A stretch of DNA of 64,000 nt from Sanderia malayensis (taxonomy: Eukaryota; Cnidaria; Scyphozoa; Semaeostomeae; Pelagiidae), in assembly GCA_013076295.1 (NCBI GenBank), contig RQOL01000618.1, positions 434,001 through 498,000 on the forward strand, read 5' to 3'. The position numbers and the translations under genes were made by a program. This document shows positions 61,601-64,000 of the stretch, piece after piece; the stretch's first letter is position 1; the number at the start of each line of letters is the position of its first letter. The notes below the pieces were generated by a model. That model was given only the letters and a program-made list of their open reading frames with translations. It was not told where the DNA came from and made no database searches.

Positions 61601-61937
61601 ATTTTATCTCGAGGGTACTACCACCTTATTTTGCTACACATCTCACTGTAATGTGATGTACTGGCCGAGTTCTCCCATATATTATAAGAGACAGGATTTT
61701 TCAGTCTCGTTCTCGTATTTTCGACCGATATTGACATGAAGGAAGTGTGAGGGAAATATTTGTGGAAGTGCTTATGGAAGTGTTTAATTGCTTTTTTCTA
61801 GATATCTTTGTGACGGAAGGCTTGGGGATAGTCCACCTGGTTTGCTTCTGTCGAAATCTTTGGAAGCGAAATTGAGCAGGAAAATTGCGAAGAAAGACGA
61901 CTTTCTATATCGGGTCAGAGATTTGATTGGTATTTGA
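46665..61937 (+). CDS. MYSM1: MYSM1-like histone H2A deubiquitinase with four SWIRM repeats
   Basis: Coding exons: 46665-46741, 48532-48610, 48977-49075, 49192-49327, 55151-60327, 60596-60856, 60987-61175, 61295-61545, 61802-61937. They total 6405 nt, 2134 aa; human MYSM1 is 828. The SANT domain is at about residues 38-85 ([35 protein letters not shown]). About 1030 low-complexity residues rich in Ser, Asp and Glu follow. Four SWIRM-like repeats come next (about 1166, 1294, 1594 and 1736), each with a K-x-R-x-x-I-I-x-x-W core and ending near GAINFG. The JAMM/MPN+ domain is complete: Glu in [10 protein letters not shown] and [14 protein letters not shown] (HxHx7SxxD), with [10 protein letters not shown] and LRDIDTQ. 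It removes ubiquitin from histone H2A in chromatin. [10 protein letters not shown] before the JAMM matches vertebrate MYSM1. The 5.8-kb intron 4 holds a GPCR gene. Confidence 0.93.
47539..47577. repeat. 16-bp perfect hairpin (CCTGGCTTGACACTTG)
   Basis: The arms at 47539-47554 and 47562-47577 are exact reverse complements with loop GCATGCT. A related GCCAAGCCAGGC motif occurs at about 51953. It lies in MYSM1 intron 1. Confidence 0.8.
49328..53040. other. MYSM1 intron 4, left part: repeats, no supported gene
   Basis: At 49805-49975 short direct repeats of GCTCGCTCCGCTCGCC type occur. Two overlapping minus-strand frames (50842-51096, 51011-51331) have no family resemblance, no signal peptide and no convincing splice context. 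The last 300 bp before 53041 presumably contain the GPCR promoter and 5' UTR. Confidence 0.45.
53041..54126 (+). CDS. Class A (rhodopsin-like) GPCR, single exon, nested in MYSM1 intron 4
   Basis: Uninterrupted 361-aa frame with seven hydrophobic helices. TM1 has VGNGT (Asn1.50), TM2 LNLAFSDM (Asp2.50), TM3 ends [15 protein letters not shown] (DRY), TM4 has SISIWTIAG (Trp4.50), TM6 carries CTTP in place of CWxP, and TM7 has SAMNPFIST in place of NPxxY. The usual Cys3.25 and an extracellular-loop-2 Cys are not visible, and loop 2 (LGYITY) is very short. This pattern occurs in melanocortin/adenosine-type (MECA-like) receptors. The third cytoplasmic loop is basic ([15 protein letters not shown]). 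The C-tail is about 60 residues, Ser/Pro-rich ([10 protein letters not shown]). The ligand is unknown. An upstream in-frame stop was not checked codon by codon; the N-terminus with one Asn-Ser-Thr glycosylation site fits a receptor. Confidence 0.88.
   Translation: MRHQCNSTLPPVGLTYFSFIASIAFSLFAFVGNGTIAILVLVDPMKSLRTPANYFILNLAFSDMIVACITLPMSAWAHYVEITGLEPATVNVPLHVAFFVSVTACCLSVIALTVDRYVAIRWPIAYRRKFRLRRSAWVSISIWTIAGALSLAYFLLGYITYLMVFANGILLLTLMVLTALYIAVHRALSGHEKELVSNHSQSRRRISISLEHRQKKVTRVFLVVIIVFLLCTTPAEISIYIINFCSKCSCTTIHVLRDLQLMFVLSTSAMNPFISTLRLPTFHNSLRKITSQLLSRLPFFRDHPLDNSSEERSRSPSPYFAKYNGACATIQPCVTSRKLSPLPLASASAISPIRCSQTQML
54291..54296 (+). terminator. Candidate GPCR polyadenylation signal
   Basis: AATAAA 165 nt after the GPCR stop, still inside MYSM1 intron 4. 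It supports an independent transcript for the nested gene. Confidence 0.5.
54297..55150. other. MYSM1 intron 4, right part
   Basis: AT-rich, no gene seen. It ends in a good TCTTTTTCAG acceptor for the 5.2-kb exon; the frame is open upstream to 55042, but the splice phase requires 55151. Confidence 0.5.
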
Positions 61938-64000
61938 AAGCAAACATAAAATCAGTATGTTTTTATCAAACATTTATTTCTATTTTGCTTTTTAATATAA
62001 GAGTATTACGTGATGGACCTAATGTAGCTGTGTAGCATTTTTGAGGATTTATTGTCAACCTTTGACAACAGAATGCTAGCAGAAAACATGTCTTATCTAT
62101 ATTTGATGAGTTCTATTTCATTTGACGAGTATTCCACCCCATCGTCATTTGTATCACCATTGTTTGATGCGTTGATGACGCTGCTACCACCCTTGAAAAG
62201 ACACAATTATGCTAATATTTATGTTAACATTATTCGTTAGCTTTTGTTTGTATAATATTGCTTTGTTTTTAGTTAAATTTTTACCCAGCAGAACTTAACA
62301 GCAAAATGCAAGTGAATATAAGTATACACATCTTTTTTGTTGGGGTAGACTACATTATTTCATCTTTGTTGCTTTTTCGCACAAAAGCAGAAGAAAATAT
62401 TTTACTTGTAAGTATTTGTAAACATTTGCCCAAATTTTTTGCAATTTCCTTTCTCGGTTTTAACATTTGCACTATTACTTTTATCAGCTGGACTTTTATT
62501 ATTTTTTCTGAAAGCGACACAATTTTCCATGAAATATTTAATCTCATTGCATTTGGTTTGATTGTTCAAGACGGACGGGTGCTTTTTGGTCAATATGTGG
62601 CCTCTGAGATACAAATAATAAAATCTAAGAGAGATTTGCTTTTCTTACATTTTATTGTTGTGTTTTATTATTTTGTAGCCATGGGGGCGTTGGGAGATAG
62701 GAGAAAACGTTACATGGTCATCACGTTAAGGCCGGGTTACACGATCACTTTTTTCAAAGGCACCAATAAATTCTTACATCACGTGGTGATTTGGTAAAGA
62801 GGAGATATAGATTTGTGAGAAAAGAATCATGCAACTTGTAATGGTGCTGCGAAACATAATCATTTGCAGAAAATGAATTCATAGCAAAATTTTCAATGAT
62901 GGAGGATTAACACCTCATAAACCCATTAAATTCTGCTGCAAAACCATTTTTGCTTGTTACACTATCACTTTTTAGCATGGCAGTCAAATATCAAAGTGAT
63001 GGAAAAAGTGATCGTATAACCCAGCCTGTACTGAATATTATTGACTGTGAAAACCAATATTCATCTCGCACCAACTTCGAATATCACAAATTCAGTATAT
63101 ACATTTGTTTTAAGTTAGTATTCTAGTGTCGTAATGTAAATATGTTATGTTAAATGTAAGCCTTGTTGCTCGTGAGTTGTTAAAATAACTATTTAAATTT
63201 TGTCGGCATATAGATATGTATTTAGAATTGGACATAGATATATAGAATTGACAAACATTTAAAATGATTATTCTTCTTCAAAATCAAATGCTTTGTATTT
63301 TGTGTGTTCCGTATTTTTTAGTATGACGCCCCGCATTTCCAAGCTTATAAAAGTAATATTTTCTATGCTTTCAGATGAATTGCACTGCTGAACTAGAATA
63401 ATGAAAGCGGATGAACGAAAATCTTGAATTCCATAACAATGGTATCAACCTGATTCAAAGTAGTATCTCAGTGTAAAAACAGCAACCAGTGTGAAAATGT
63501 TTCATGAAAAGAAATCGTCCTTGGTTTGAAATTAAAGTTAGTAGAGAATTTTTCTTTGATAACCATGTTTTTATTTCTGCATCTAGATTTCTTACCATAC
63601 ATACATCCATGGCTTCTAAAATTATACATACATTGAAGCAGATGTCATTGCGTTGATTGCAGCCGCGACTGTCGATAAATAGTGTGTTCTCTGCGCATTC
63701 TACCATATCTGGTAATTGCTTCAATTTTCTGCATTTTGGTCTTGCGTAAATGTATTCTTGCCGTACTCAAAGAACAACCATGGCACGTTGCGGAATATTT
63801 TGTTCATCTTATTGTAGGTACGTAAAACACAATTTTTAATGTTGTTCACGAATACTTTCATGCCGTTAGCTTGCCTGAAGTTATTTGTCAGTGCCGAATT
63901 TGTTTCTAATATTTATGAGGATTTTTTACTCTGAGTTTTCGATCAACATTTTAATCGTACAGATGTTTTTCTTCTTTTAAAGTCATCTCTACTAGTGTGT
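61938..64000. other. Downstream region without a recognised gene
   Basis: The MYSM1 3' UTR must lie at the left end. A 163-codon hydrophobic frame at 62306-62797 overlaps an inverted-repeat element and is probably not a gene. At 63635-63745 (minus) a possible short exon lies between an AATGCAG acceptor and an AAT/GTATGT donor, unidentified. Confidence 0.4.
62729..63027. mobile_element. MITE with AGGCCGGGTTACACGATCAC termini
   Basis: The left end AGGCCGGGTTACACGATCAC, followed by a T run, is matched at the right by the inverse of AGGCTGGGTTATACGATCAC. Agreement is about 24 of 27 bp. The element is 299 bp with an internal ACACTATCACTTTTTAGC block. It has no coding potential. Confidence 0.6.

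Noticed and set aside
62306..62797. 163-aa hydrophobic frame that could be a membrane protein
   Set aside because: Overlaps an inverted-repeat element, T-rich codons and no recognisable motif. Not excluded, but unsupported.
63635..63745. Possible minus-strand exon with several Cys (MVECAENTLFIDSRGCNQ)
   Set aside because: Plausible splice sites, but no recognised domain and the partner exons would be outside the window.

Overview
The window is AT-rich, intron-dense animal DNA. Genes are recognisable only after joining many short exons across GT-AG introns (one GC-AG intron was found). It carries a ROR-type receptor tyrosine kinase (Ig, Frizzled-like, kringle, membrane helix, kinase), a MYSM1-type histone H2A deubiquitinase and a class A GPCR, so it is metazoan. 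Compact genes, many short inverted-repeat elements and a cnidarian-style receptor suggest a non-bilaterian animal, most plausibly a cnidarian. The species cannot be fixed from the sequence alone.

Layout, left to right. (1) 87-396 (-): first coding exon of a sigma-class GST / prostaglandin-D-synthase-like gene running off the left edge. It is divergent, 254 bp away, from (2) SCP2/SCPx (651-8117 +), complete in 18 coding exons and ending in the peroxisomal signal AKL. (3) 8118-14569: repeat-rich, with one small unrecognised gene on the minus strand (10674-11498). That gene has three exons and encodes a signal peptide, a strongly acidic domain and then 18 tandem Arg-rich pentapeptides; it is the most novel item in the window. 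(4) AKR1A1-like aldo-keto reductase (14570-19772 +, 5 exons). (5) ROR receptor kinase (20400-34210 +, 11 exons), with a 2.3-kb Mutator-like foldback element in its 5.9-kb intron. (6) HMG-CoA synthase (35641-39365 +, 5 exons). (7) TESK-like dual-specificity kinase (41054-45459 +, 9 exons), whose reading frame stays open for 161 codons beyond a TGA stop. (8) MYSM1-like deubiquitinase (46665-61937 +, 9 exons), 2134 residues with one 5.2-kb exon and four SWIRM repeats. Its 5.8-kb fourth intron contains an intronless class A GPCR gene (53041-54126 +). (9) 61938-64000: no recognisable gene.

Most genes do unrelated cellular jobs: peroxisomal lipid handling, carbonyl reduction, Wnt/ROR signalling, mevalonate synthesis, actin/cofilin control and chromatin deubiquitination. 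No shared pathway is apparent beyond SCPx and HMG-CoA synthase both belonging to lipid metabolism.

Several short inverted-repeat families recur between and inside genes. The most striking group has ends close to TACCGTAnnTCCTCGA and interiors made of repeated TAAACGCCCCC or TAAGCCCCC units. Exon boundaries were derived by matching protein families and keeping splice phase; every listed multi-exon model closes in frame. Untranslated exons were not determined.
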